Assembly (NCBI GenBank): GCA_030248215.1
Contig: JASANG010003338.1
Span: 372,001 to 436,000 of the forward strand
Direction: 5' to 3'
From: Enoplolaimus lenunculus
Taxonomy: Eukaryota > Nematoda > Enoplea > Enoplida > Thoracostomopsidae
DNA: 64,000 nt
Below the pieces are notes generated by a model. That model was not told where the DNA came from. It saw only the letters and a list, made by a program, of their open reading frames with translations, and ran no database searches. The position numbers and the translations under genes are program-made. This document shows positions 14,175 to 25,179 of this stretch, piece by piece. How positions within the stretch are numbered: position 1 is the first letter of the stretch; the number at the start of each line of letters is the position of its first letter.

Positions 14175-17100
14175 CTACGCACGGTCTAAGCTGACTATCG
14201 AATAAATCATCGGAATCCGAACCCAAACTTGTGACAGCCGTAACAAGCATTCGTATTTTTCTTGATTAATTTTTTTCGCGATCATTTTAACATCAATTGA
14301 ATGCGCATGAAAATATTGATGCAACGCAACATTCAGCGAGATATTCGAAGCGTTCGAATGTGTCGTCGTGTCTATCCCCGTTTTACTTAATCCAGCATCG
14401 TTGACAGCCCCTAAACCGTGGTCTACAATTCGGATACCAGGCAATCCGGAAGCTTCTTCGACAAAAATATTAATAAATATGTCGAAACAAACGGCGTTCT
14501 CAGCGTTGCGAATAAACTGTAAAATTTCGTTCCCGAAATGATATTCGTAGCCAAGGCGGCTGTGAAAATCTTGCTCGAATGTTGTCTGCTTGAGTACCCG
14601 AGAAAGATATAAATCGCTCTCAGTGAACAATTGACGAAACCAATGACTTTGAATTAATATAAACGAATCTGGAGCGTCTGCAGACAGTAGCGAGTAGCTT
14701 ATACTTTCGTTAATACTATAATAATAAACATTACGCGATTGAAGTGATGTTTCATCAAGACGTTCGTTACGAGTCTGCTGATATTTTTGCGGTACATTCT
14801 TGGTGCTATGGCTGAGCGCTGTTGTGCCTAGGATAGCGTCAGGAAATATGGAATGCGTCTCGAGGGCGTGTCGAAATACGGCAATTAGACGTTCTAAATG
14901 CGTTGGTGTGGTTGAATCTACACAAGATAAGCCGTCGATTATGGCTATGGTTCGGTCTTCGGCAAAAAGGTGCCGCGGAATTGCGTCAAAATAATGCATT
15001 TGAGTTTGGTTTGATGCCGCAGTGTCGTCCAGTGAAGGCACGATTATGAGTTGAGCTTCGGGTATGCGTTCCAGTAACTGTAATGTGTAATTTTAGGAAA
15101 CTTTTACTTGCATCCGGTTAGCGGCGGATCCAGATATTTTTGACGGGGGCGGGCTGGCAAAAGTTATGAGTACGCAACATACCTCAGCACCAATGTTTGA
15201 GGCGGAAAAATTATAATGTAAAACGGAACCTTAAGTACTATTTTTTCGTAAAAAAATTCTGACGGGGGGCGTACGCCCTCACTGTCGACTATAGATGGCA
15301 CCAGATCTCCGGATATTAAAAATATCCGGATATGTATCCGAAAATAAACGTGTATCCGAATATTCGAAATCTGTGTAAAAAAAATTTTGGAATGATTTGC
15401 TTTGTTTCACTTTTAAATTAGCTGCAGCGGACGAAAAGAAATTCTGTCTTCAAACCTGAGTTAAAATATTACACCACATTCCTGCATAATTCCATAATGA
15501 TTTAAAATCTTGTTCTTAAAACATGCAAAAATTAAATAAAACTACAGTTTAGCTTGAGGTTTATCGGAATAATGACTTCGTCTTTGAAAAAAACAAACTT
15601 AGCATATACATATACCAAGTGGCGTCGTGAGATTACATCCTGGGCGGCATTTTCAATTCTGATCGCTCTTTAATAAGACGCCAAACCTAACTGAATATGA
15701 TGCAATTAGTAAAAGGTTAGCTTAAAATCTGGCAATCTGTAAAAGGCATATTTGAATTTCCAATGACACCGAACCCATGAGTTCATAACTCTTGATTTCA
15801 AACCCTCCAAGCTACTTAAGCTATTGCTTATCGTACACCAAAACAGTCCAAAAGTACTTTACCAGCGATTCTAGCTGTCTGAATAATGAACAGCTTAGTG
15901 TAAGTTTCCTCCTATTAGGTGCGCTAAACCAGTCATCAAACGCAATAAACCAGATTTTTCAACTGTTGAAAAGACATTTTTGGTTCCGCTGTAGTCCATA
16001 AAAGATCACAAAAAGTAAAAGTGTATATTCAAGTATTAAAAAATTGAAATTGAATTGAAATATCAGGGGAGGTTATGAGGAGCCAAATCGGCATTATATA
16101 TGTTCCGACATATTAAAACTAGAGCCCGCCCTTAAGATTTGGACCAACACTACTTTAACAATGTAACAGCCAAAACATATTAAACAAAGCTTAAGCCTAA
16201 GGCCAAGCAAAAACCATAATAGTCTAAAATTTAAACTATTCTCTTTTGCGGTCAAGTGAAAAATCGGAAACTGCGGGCGGGCGTACGACATCTGGTCAGA
16301 AATGTTATTGTAATAAAATGGTGAGGTCTTTACCTTACAATTTTTTTCAACACGAAATTCTTTTGTTAAAAAATGATAAGGTCTCCCCTACCTTTCAATT
16401 TTTCCCCTCAGAAAGTTTTTCTGTAAAAAAATTATATGGTCCCTACATTTTCCCCCTCAGAAATTTTTTTGGTGAAAAATTCCGTTTCAAAACATTTACG
16501 AGCCTGACTTATATCAGAAATTTCTAGATCCGCCGCTAAGAGGGGGGCACCACTAAAATTAACATGGGCTGATGTTTGTGCGATTTAGCACAAGTATATA
16601 ATAATGTGGTTCTTTCTTCTTGGAATGTAAAGACTCATGTATATATAGATCGAGGGAAGGGTGACATTCGATAGAATCTCTGTTGCAGTGGTTTAAATCA
16701 TTCGGAGACAAACCAAAATCAACTCAATCTCAGGTGGGCAACGCAAGTATTTATTAGTCTGTAGCAGTCTTCTAAACCGAATACCCAGCACTAGTAAAGC
16801 GGTTGCATAATAAAAAACTGTTGTTAGCATTGTATGTTTTGCGCCCATAGCAACCGACTTGTGGGACAGTGTGCTTCCGCTTAGAGCCACAAGTTAAAAC
16901 AAGTGCTTGAGAAACAAAAATTGAAGTTAATCCAAAAAAACGCAAAATCGAGTTTCCGATATCCGAAATAAAAAATCTAATTTTGGATATCCGGATAAAT
17001 ATCCGGCAAGAATTGCCGGATATCTGGATATAACAAAATATCTGATGCCCATCAATTACTCTTGATCCACTAGTGAATTCGTTCCCCAACCAGCAATAGT

Positions 17101-19122
17101 TACTATGTAGGAGCAAAAATAATTAGAGGGCGCAAGAAAGATGTTCGTAATAAAGAATTTATTTAATGCTGCCGACCATGTTTGCAGAGGGTCAGCGCTC
17201 GTCTTCACACTCTTGTACTTGCGGCCATTGTTTACACGGTTCAATATTCAGTACGTATATTGAGAGTGGCTGCAGTGGCGGATCCAGGATCTCAAAATGG
17301 GGGGGCCAAAATTTCACAAGTAATAAACTTACTTTTGACCCACACACAAACCACGAACTATTGTCACAAAATTGCTAAGTATATAATTTTTGTCGAATGC
17401 TGTTGGGGGGCCCACGGCCGGGGTGGCCCCCATGGATCCGCCATTGAGTGGCTGTATAAGTTCGTCAAGCAAATATGATGTTATTGGTTACGCGGCACGA
17501 ACGAAATTCATCTTAATAACATTTGCGTGGGCCAGTGGTACTTTTGTAGGGCGCTAGACAAACCTTAGCGTTTTCTGAATTCGAAATCAGCATTGCGTAA
17601 GAAAAACAAGTTTAAGCGTAAGCCTAAGCGTAAATATTCAGCATAAGCCTTAAAGCCTACTTTATTGTCTTTAGGGAAAGCTGCAATCACTACATGTTTA
17701 CATAGCCATTGTTTGAGTATTGCTGTATAAAAACGCTAATACGGCAGAACAACGCATTGTGAACGGCGCCTCATATTCGAATGGCAGACCCGTAGACTCC
17801 GGTAAACCCTTTTCCACTATGGAGCCATCATTATACTTACTTTTCGTTGTAACTTTGAAACAGACGGAAAAACAGCTCCAACCTCGTCATCGTATGAATT
17901 TGAAATTTGTGATCCATTCACTTGAGGAATGACAATAACAAAAGTCGCTTTTGGATGAATTTGAATGAACGCTGCAGTTGTTCGATCTACGTTGGCGATT
18001 ATCTAAACACAACCATGGCGAGACACACTATAGCGCATCCAGACGGGCCGAGGCTGAGAGGTTTAAGCCCGTCCCCACGTCTGAAAGTTTTTTGTGATAA
18101 AATGATAAGGTTCCTGCCTTATAAGTTTCAAGCTCACAAAATTGGCACATATATTGCTTACATTAAAAATTGAGCTTCATAAAACGTTTGCCAGCTCGAC
18201 GCCCGTCAGAATTTCCTGGATCCGCCCTTGGCGTAAGGTCAAGGATTTTATGATTGGCTTTTGCGAAGTTAGATATTTTTTGTTTATATATCAGAACTTC
18301 GGTACGAATCCTGCAAAAATTCAGTTTGTGTTCCGTTCCTGTGCTGGTATTGAAAGACGCCGAAACCAGAATTTATAGCGATGTTTGTTGCATTTCGGTA
18401 TCAATAACTCCAACTTCAAGCAATGGGTAATTATTACGGCGGATCCTGCAATAAGGTTTTGAAATATACTATGCGATAGCTTTCAACAATATTTATATTT
18501 ATAGAAATGTGAAATTTTCTGCTGCAAAGGATTATTTATCATTTTTGCACTAAATCCTAATGCATGTGAGCAAGTCAAGATTGATGCTAACGTCTCACCA
18601 ATTGTATCGCTTGAATGCCGTCTAATCGACGCTTGCTCAACGTTATGCTAACTCTGTCTTTGCGAGTTTAACTCCAAATTTGCTCTCGTTCCAGGGTGCT
18701 CGGCTCTTACTCCAGAGGGCTCGGTTCTCTCCAGAAACCTAGGCTCTCGGTCTAGAAAACTCGGATCTCACTCCAAAGAGCTCGACTCTCATTGCAGAGA
18801 GCTCGGCTCTCGCTCCAGATACCTCGGCGCTCATTCCATGAAGCTCGGCGCTCATTCCAGGAAGCTCGGCTCTCACACTAGAAAGCTCGGCTCTCACTCT
18901 AGAGAGCTCCGCTCTCACTCCAGAGATCTTGGCTCTCACTCCAGATAGCTCGGCAACCACTAGAGAGAGCTCGACTCTCACTCCAAAGAACTCGGCGTTT
19001 ACCTCCGTCCTCATTGCTCGCGCAGAACCCAACAGTCTGGTTGTTCCAGTTATCTGCTTTAATGCCGATTGAAAAACTTCGGAGTAGAATTGCGGAAAGT
19101 GAATAATCGCCACAGGATTACG

Positions 19123-19161
<39 letters not shown>

Positions 19162-19167
19162 TTGTAG

Positions 19168-19207
<40 letters not shown>

Positions 19208-22200
19208 CGTGTCGTCGATGCAATATTTTGTTTTTGTGGAACACATGAAACTACCGGTTGATATTGTGCGAATCGTAACGCATTTATCGGATGTGAGTGT
19301 TCGCTGCATTGAGTGACTTGCATTCGCCAACGACTCATGCGACGAATCACAGTAGTGACCGATGTGGTAATAACTTTTTCGAAAGATGCAAAATGACGTC
19401 GAAATATTTCGAGACACTGAAAAGTTTCAGCCCATGTAAAGATCAGAGGCGGAACGTTTTTCTGTCGAATTGCAGTTAGAGCAAGCTTAAACTTTAGACT
19501 AATTTTTTTGCTTTATGTTTAGGTTTAGGCTAAGGTATAAGCTCTTTCATAATACGCTTAGGCTTATGTTTAGGTGTAAGCTTAGCCATATTGGCCAAAG
19601 TTTTGAAAGGATTACAATGCGACGTTGTCAACAGGGGCGTATCCAGGACTTCACACCGGGAGAGTATAATATCGCATAAAAATTTCGGTTTCGATGATGC
19701 TGAGGACGATTCTAAATTGTTTAAAAATCTTTTTCTTATTTTTCCAGAATTTTCGGGAGAAGGTATATCATCTTTATCCCTCCCCTTATATATACGCCTG
19801 ATTGTCAAAGTATTTTAACATTTTCTCACATGAATATTTCTATTTCATCTGAGATCGAGCTTTCGAGCTCGAAATTTAATGCCGAGGTTTCGGGTGGGAG
19901 TGGTGCATACTACCATCCCTTACAGGGATAAGAACTGAATGCTGGAGTTAAAGTTTCTGTAGTCTTCTCCTCGTATAAAAAATGAACGCTGCGCCATAAA
20001 TATGATACGTATAAAAGTGGGAATGCATAATATGAGCATTCAAATTGTTAAACAATGTACGCTGTGTATGTGTCGTAGGCCAATCTGATATTCAGACTAA
20101 TTACAAATTGGTCTGGGACAACGTAGTATTTTATATAATAGCAGTTTGGCCTGGGCTAAACAGCTATTGAACTTATAGACCAGTCAGGTTTGATTATTTC
20201 GACAGACACAGTATGTACCCTTAACCAATCAGCGTTTGTCTTACATCACTGTTGTTTTGTGACATTTTATCATGGCTATTTGGCCTAGGTCAAACTGCTA
20301 TTTGATTCAAAAAGCAGATTGGTCTTGGTCAACTTTTAATTGGCCTGAATAGCGGATTGGCCTGAAACATATGTACTGCACGTATTCAGTTTTCATCAAC
20401 TTGCTGTTAGCATACTCGATGGGAGCCAGGAATGGTTATAGACAGTAACTGAACATTTTTCATTTAACTCTATCACACACGATTATTTTCTATGTCGGAC
20501 TATCGTGTATGATTGTCTTTTACCATCACCATTCAGCTATAGAATTTGACACTCAACCTAGAACAGTGTATATATAACTGCTTACATTTTGTATCATTGC
20601 GCATTTTGTCATTTTTTGTTATTGACAGCAGCTAGATTGAAACTAGATGACGGATGAAATAGAAAATATTCATGTGAGAAAAAGTTTCTGGCATCAACAA
20701 TCAGGAATAGAAACTTGACGGATGAGATGGCGAACAGCGTATAACTAACTGCTTACCTTTTGTCTCATTGCGAACACTGTCATTTGTGGTATTGACCGCA
20801 GTAAATCAGGCACTTGAAAAAGTAGACGCTCGTCGGCAAATAAAATTGCACTTCGCCAATCAATGATCTCACTAAACGGAAGTTCCCATGCGTTCGACAT
20901 TACGACTGGTATGCAGCCTGAAAATATGATTTAAAACGGTGACACTTTTATCGTCTTGGACCTTATTCTACTAATGTCGAACTTTACGTACCAAATGGGA
21001 ACGCTCAAATGCAAATAATGTGGAACGTTTTAAAGTTCTCGGTTCGCTGGTTTAAAATGTGCGTGCATTTGAGAATTTGTGTTTAGATTCACAGCTTAGG
21101 CTTAGGTTTACACCCGTTGGTCACGCTAACCTTTTCTCAGTGATTCCAAAAATCGAAACGAGTCAAGCCGGCGTCCGCGTGGTACCAGACAAAACGTTGA
21201 ATTGTTCAGTAATTCGACATAATCATAGTTGTCATATGCTTTGTTATCTTCTGGACACCGTTTGTCTTGCATTTTCTGTTGTATGTAAGAAACTAAATTA
21301 ACTTTTGTAGGGAGTTTTTTAGCCAATAAAATGATTTATAAAGATTATTTCGTACGTTATTGTTAGAACTGCACGGTCGGGACGACCCCTTTTTCCGAAG
21401 TACCGCGAATATTATTGTTTTTCCCTTAATTTCTCCGAAGATATGGCCACGCCGGGAATCGAACCTCGGACGTCTCGCCCAAGAGTCAAGCGCGCAACAC
21501 ATTACACCACGCGGCCGATATGCTAATTTCCTCTGGTGCTATATGTGCACGAGTATGTATGTGCCTTAACGTTATACACTCTGCACATACACAAGCTACA
21601 CCGCATATACTCACAGTTATAAATGTCTTTATTTCATAAAATTATTGGCCCATGTTACGTTAAGGGGTGTCCAGGTTTCGGGTGGGTCTATAAAAGAGTA
21701 GGTTTAGACTGTAGATTACATTTTTTGCTTTTGCTTAGGCTTAGGCTTAGGCATAGGAATACGCTTAATCTACTGTTACACCCCTAAAAGTAACATTGGC
21801 CAAATTATTTATACAATTATCGAATTTTACGACTGATCTAGAAAATTAAATAACACGAAAATACCAGCTTCTGCTAGTAGATATATGCTGAATTGAAATA
21901 TATCACAAGTAGGGTTGCGCTAGACGTTGCTGTGCCGGACGCAGCCGCCAGGTGTCGCGCGTCGCTATGGGTTGCTAACAAAAATATACGCAAATTCTAT
22001 TTGGTGACGTATGGTAACACCCAGCGGCACGCCGCGGCAGTTCGATGGCACACGCGACGGGGCGCTGCGATTTTTAATAAATAGTTTGTACTGAACCATG
22101 CGTGAGAACATGGCGGCGTTTGGCGGCGAGCGACGAGTACAGCGCAGCCATTGAGCTTTTGAAACGTACTTACCCACCAGTTTTCACCGTGTTTGCATGT

Positions 22201-24489
22201 GACTCTTATCACACCATCGACGCCATTATGCAAATGATACATTGAGTTACGTGCCTGAAATACCAAAAAATAAACTTGTGTCCGCTTCCTAGATAGCCCA
22301 CAGGGATTTTACTTGCACTTTTTTGCACACAGTGTTGGCACTGGTGAAAAGTAGGCCCAGACGGCAAAAAATGGTGCGTCAAACTGACTCCCTCCGAAAT
22401 AAGGCTCTATGGGACTACACAAACTGAGTCAAATTTGACTGCGCCAGAGTCAAACGTGCGACTAAGTGAGTCGAATTTGACTCTGGCGGAGTCTAATTTG
22501 ACTCAATTTGTGTAGTCCTGTAGAGCCTATTTCAGAGGGAGTCAATTTGACTCACCATTTTTTGCAGTGCACAATACCTGTCGTACGAGTAAATAGGCAA
22601 ACGTTCAAAATATAATTAAAACAATTCTAACCCGAGACCCGTCTCCATGAACATAGCGTTTTCCTTTAAAGCTGTACAAATATCGTTTGTTCGGAGGCCA
22701 TTGCATATCAATTAGCGGTGTGTTGAATTCACGAGAAGCTAAAATGAAATAATTTTAAAAGTTTAATTTTTGACCAATTCTGCTATTGATTGTGTTTGGT
22801 AGACAAAGAGAACTGCTGGCCATAGGTTTCCGTGAAAACTGGGTACGGGTTTGGGGTTAAAAATCACATTCTGATAAGCCATGTCATCAGTGTACACGGC
22901 GACTTGGCTTACTACTTGTGAAAAAAATTATTATGTAAAGCATCGCGAAATATGCATTAAATATTAACTTGAGCAAAATTAGCCTAAAATATAGCCGAAG
23001 CCTTGAGCTGCCATTATCTTAATTTTTGTTTTGTTCCGGTACAGTAGCTAATTCAGGAAGCAAGGCAAGAGGACCACAAACGCTGTGGTGCCATATATAA
23101 TATAAGTGTAAGAAAACAAACGTAAATTAGCGACACGACCGACAAGCCGACTGCCATTTTAATCATTTGGGCCCATGTAAAGATCAGAGGCGGAACGTTT
23201 ATCTGTGACACTAGAATATAATATAATTTGTAAGGTATGCACCTTGGTATTTTTTGTAAAATTTTTCATTCTATATTATGCAAACAAATTTTTACATTTA
23301 AAAATAATAGGCAATTACTCGCCTGTCCCTTTAGCTGCTGCGCTACTGCTACTGTTTACCTTTTGCCGTATGTTGTTCTCCAATCAACGGAAGCGAAACA
23401 TCAAATCCGTACCGAAACAGCTTGCTCGATGTGCTTGTTTTTGCCAACATTGCAAACCCATACTCGAACGAAAGTTCAGTTTCAAAATAATGTGGCCATG
23501 TACCGGCGTACATGTTAAATATCAAATGATTTCGTCCCTGTAAAACAAAGTATATATTCCATTCACGGCTGGTCGATCCAGAACAAAACAGATGTCTCCC
23601 GTTAAAATTAATTACAACAAAATGGTAAGTTTCGCTACAAAACAATGTATAGCCACACACCGGCGTATATGGTAAATACTACTACAAAATGATTTCAACC
23701 CTTTAAAGTATTGATACAATTTATACTCTCAGGGCTGGGTCCAGAAAAAAAGCGGCTTTTTACACCCATTAGAAATTTTGTTTCCGAAAATAATGGCAAT
23801 GTCTCTTACAAACTTTTTCACTTCTGCTCCGACTACTAAAATATTGGTTTGTTTCTAGCTCACATGTAAAGTAATTTTTTTGACATTTAAAGATACTGAT
23901 TGAAAAAAAATTGTCAAATTAATGCTTGCTCAATGAATATCCTCAATTTCATCACATACGTATTATTTTATGATAGGATTGGGATGGATCTCAGTCTCAC
24001 GTTCGAAAAGCGTTTACGATGACCGCTCATCTATTTTAGCTTGACGCTCGAACCCGTGACGACTCTCACGACTTGTGAATATTTTACACAGAGCATGTGT
24101 ATTCCAATGGTTGAACCCTGCTCGCACAGTGTCTGTATTGCTCGGTATATTATTTGTGTTTCGTTGCTCATGCACCACTATAAGTGAAAGGGTTTTTGTG
24201 CACATTTTGAGATTTACCGCAGCGGAAGTTTGTTTGATTGAAAATCAATCATTTACCGACAATATAGGGGCTGCACACAGTTGTAACAATACAGTCTTTA
24301 AGCACATAATACCTGATCCCATATATGTTGATTTAACAAACCAATTTTTTCGTTAATATTTTTCAAAAAATTAACACTTCGAATGTCACGATCAAGCGTA
24401 TCAATTGAGAGAACTTTTAAGCATGCAATATTCGGATTATCGGTGTAAAACGGCAAATCACGCAGTACATTAAGAAGACGATCGTATGC
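14175..24489 (-). CDS. EXT1: EXT1-type heparan sulfate polymerase (exostosin), 5' end not found
   Basis: Exons: 24313-24489, 23360-23537, 22632-22738, 22174-22254, 21131-21275, 20757-20917, 19003-19416, 14175-15077 (stop at 14175). Splice sites and phases agree, giving about 721 residues. The GT47 half matches EXT1 closely: [59 protein letters not shown] and [13 protein letters not shown]. In animals EXT1 pairs with EXT2 in the Golgi and adds GlcA/GlcNAc to heparan sulfate; GT47 transfers GlcA. The C-terminal GT64 half is far more diverged: the acidic DxD region seen as DEDT in vertebrate EXT1 is replaced by IIDGLSCVD, while the [19 protein letters not shown] segment still aligns. Exon 19003-19416 carries about 26 glutamines that vertebrate EXT1 lacks. 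The N-terminal membrane anchor exon was not located upstream of 24489. Confidence 0.9.
15119..16541. mobile_element. Possible composite element with GTTAGCGGCGGATCC ends
   Basis: The left end GTTAGCGGCGGATCC near 15119 is mirrored at about 16528-16541 by a GATCCGCCGCTAAG sequence, forming a roughly 14-bp inverted repeat. No 8-bp target duplication was found at these borders, so the pair may belong to two separate elements. The interior has no recognised ORF. Confidence 0.35.
17273..17446. mobile_element. hAT-type MITE, CAGTGGCGGATCC ends, target duplication AGTGGCTG
   Basis: The 174-bp element starts CAGTGGCGGATCCA and ends TGGATCCGCCATTG. It is bounded by exact 8-bp repeats AGTGGCTG at 17265-17272 and 17447-17454. 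The interior has G-runs near the left end and C-rich or GGCCC segments near the right end. No coding capacity. Confidence 0.88.
18690..19000. repeat. Minisatellite, unit about 21 bp with GAGCTCGG core
   Basis: About 14 imperfect copies of a 19-24 bp unit containing AGCTCGGCTCTCACTCCAGA lie directly downstream (on the minus strand) of the EXT1 exon 19003-19416. It keeps that exon's reading frame open for some 60 residues rich in AEL and GVR repeats. The donor GTAAAC at 19002 and the good junction to exon 15077 argue that it is intronic. Confidence 0.8.
19124..19207 (-). repeat. CAA trinucleotide tract coding polyglutamine in EXT1
   Basis: On the minus strand this is an almost pure CAA run, broken by one Leu and one Lys codon. 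It encodes two runs of about 13 glutamines inside exon 19003-19416 of the EXT1 gene. The codons are nearly all CAA, so the tract is likely to vary in length. Confidence 0.9.
19429..19596. mobile_element. TTAGGC-type MITE next to an EXT1 splice acceptor
   Basis: The 168-bp element starts AGCCCATGTAAAGATCAGAGG and ends with a TTGGCC sequence. It is flanked by AAAGTTTC (19421-19428) and AAAGTTTT (19597-19604), a 7/8 target duplication. The interior has degenerate TTAGGC units. It lies only about 11 bp upstream (in gene orientation) of the acceptor of EXT1 exon 19003-19416. Confidence 0.8.
20050..20390. repeat. Degenerate repeat with TTGGTCTGGG / CAAACTGCTATTTG motifs
   Basis: Variants of a motif like ATTGGTCTGG and its complement recur at irregular spacing in both orientations, suggesting a decayed foldback element inside an EXT1 intron. 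Borders are not defined. Confidence 0.35.
21350..21520 (-). mobile_element. Probable tRNA-derived SINE
   Basis: A tRNA-like head (21445-21516, minus strand) is followed on the same strand by an unrelated body of about 95 bp with a GGTCGTCCCGACC palindrome. This head-plus-body layout is typical of tRNA-derived SINEs. It lies in the EXT1 intron between exons 21131-21275 and 22174-22254. A second copy was not recognised in the window, so the call is tentative. Confidence 0.45.
21445..21516 (-). tRNA. tRNA-like sequence, possible Lys-CUU, probably degenerate
   Basis: On the minus strand a 72-nt segment begins GGCCGCG and ends CGTGGCC, forming a 7-bp acceptor stem. A D-arm with GGTGTAA, a GGTTCGATTCC B-box-like T-arm and a possible CTT anticodon (in GACTCTTGG) are visible. 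The T stem has two mismatches and the anticodon stem one, so this is more likely a pseudo-tRNA or a SINE head than a working gene. Confidence 0.4.
21647..21801. mobile_element. TTAGGC-type MITE, target duplication AAATTATT
   Basis: The 155-bp element starts GGCCCATGTTACG and ends GTAACATTGGCC, with exact 8-bp repeats AAATTATT at 21639-21646 and 21802-21809. An internal run of GGCTTAGGCTTAGGC is present. It represents the GTTAC-terminal subtype of the family. Confidence 0.88.
22358..22570. mobile_element. Foldback element with GAGTCAAATTGACTC motifs, copy 1
   Basis: The sequence is a long imperfect palindrome. Its arms read GCAAAAAATGGTG...GAGTC and the mirror CACCATTTTTTGC, with a TACACAAACTGAGTCAAA block repeated in inverse. 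A second copy lies at 50919-51120. It has no coding capacity and sits in an EXT1 intron. Confidence 0.8.
23168..23207. repeat. Fragment of a TTAGGC-type MITE terminus
   Basis: About 40 bp starting GGGCCCATGTAAAGATCAGA match the left end of the element at 19429-19596. The rest of the element is absent. Confidence 0.55.
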
Positions 24490-24631
24490 CTAAACAAACT
24501 ATTACCCTTCGATAATTGCTATTTATACAGCAGATAGGTTAGAGTGTACCACTTTGATATTGGCAGTGGCGGCGGAAGCGTCCTCAAACGCCCAAATATC
24601 AAATTAACAGTAGTATAGGGGAACGTAAAAC

Positions 24632-25179
24632 CAAGGGCGGATCCAGGCGGGGGGATGGGGGATGCATCCCGCACCGGCTGCCGAGTGTAAGTGTTTTAGG
24701 GTTAAAATCAAACTTACAGTGCAAACTTGGTTCCGATATCTCAAAATTTCACAGTTGTTTAGGGGTTTCGCCCCGAAACTCAGCGGAGTTCCCACACCTG
24801 TCTGCTCAGGCACTGGGAGCAAGGTTCTGAAGCCCTGCATCCGTCTGCTTACTGACTTTCTAGCCACTGTGCGAACCTAAGCCTATATTTTAACTTTAGC
24901 CTAAAGCGCAGGCTCAAGCTTAAGATAACACCTTAGTCTAAACCTAAACTTCTGAATATCCTAAGCTTTTGAGAAATTGGGATAACACCCGGGAAATTAG
25001 GATTTTGGTAATCGGGATATTACTCAGGAAATTGGAAGGGACCTGTTGTATGCATGGGCCAGTGTGTGTGTTACTTGTGGCTGTTTTTATATGCGTAAAA
25101 ATATGTATGAACATGTGCCAAAATTTAACATTTTCCACTTATGCATCCCGCCCACCAGAAATTTCTGGATCCGCCACTG
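24632..25179. mobile_element. hAT-type MITE, GGCGGATCC ends, target duplication CGTAAAAC
   Basis: The 548-bp element starts CAAGGGCGGATCCAG and ends CTGGATCCGCCACTG. Exact 8-bp repeats CGTAAAAC flank it at 24624-24631 and 25180-25187. The interior carries TTAGGC-like and GGGAAATTAGG segments, so other repeats have probably been captured or inserted. Related to the shorter element at 17273-17446. Confidence 0.87.

Larger units (their letters stand above)
15078..19002. other. Last intron of the EXT1 gene, transposon-filled
   Basis: This 3.9-kb intron separates the two final EXT1 exons. It contains a possible 1.4-kb element bounded by GGCGGATCC-type inverted ends (15119-16541), a complete MITE (17273-17446), CCGGATAT-rich segments at about 15310-15360 and 16975-17045 that look like the ends of one element, scattered TTAGGC-like remnants (17600-17665) and a GAGCTC minisatellite (18690-19000). 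No conserved coding block was found. Confidence 0.6.

Noticed and set aside
19059-19417. Minus-strand frames with polyasparagine and polythreonine
   Set aside because: Alternative frames of the CAA tract; the polyglutamine frame is the one continuous with EXT1 homology on both sides.
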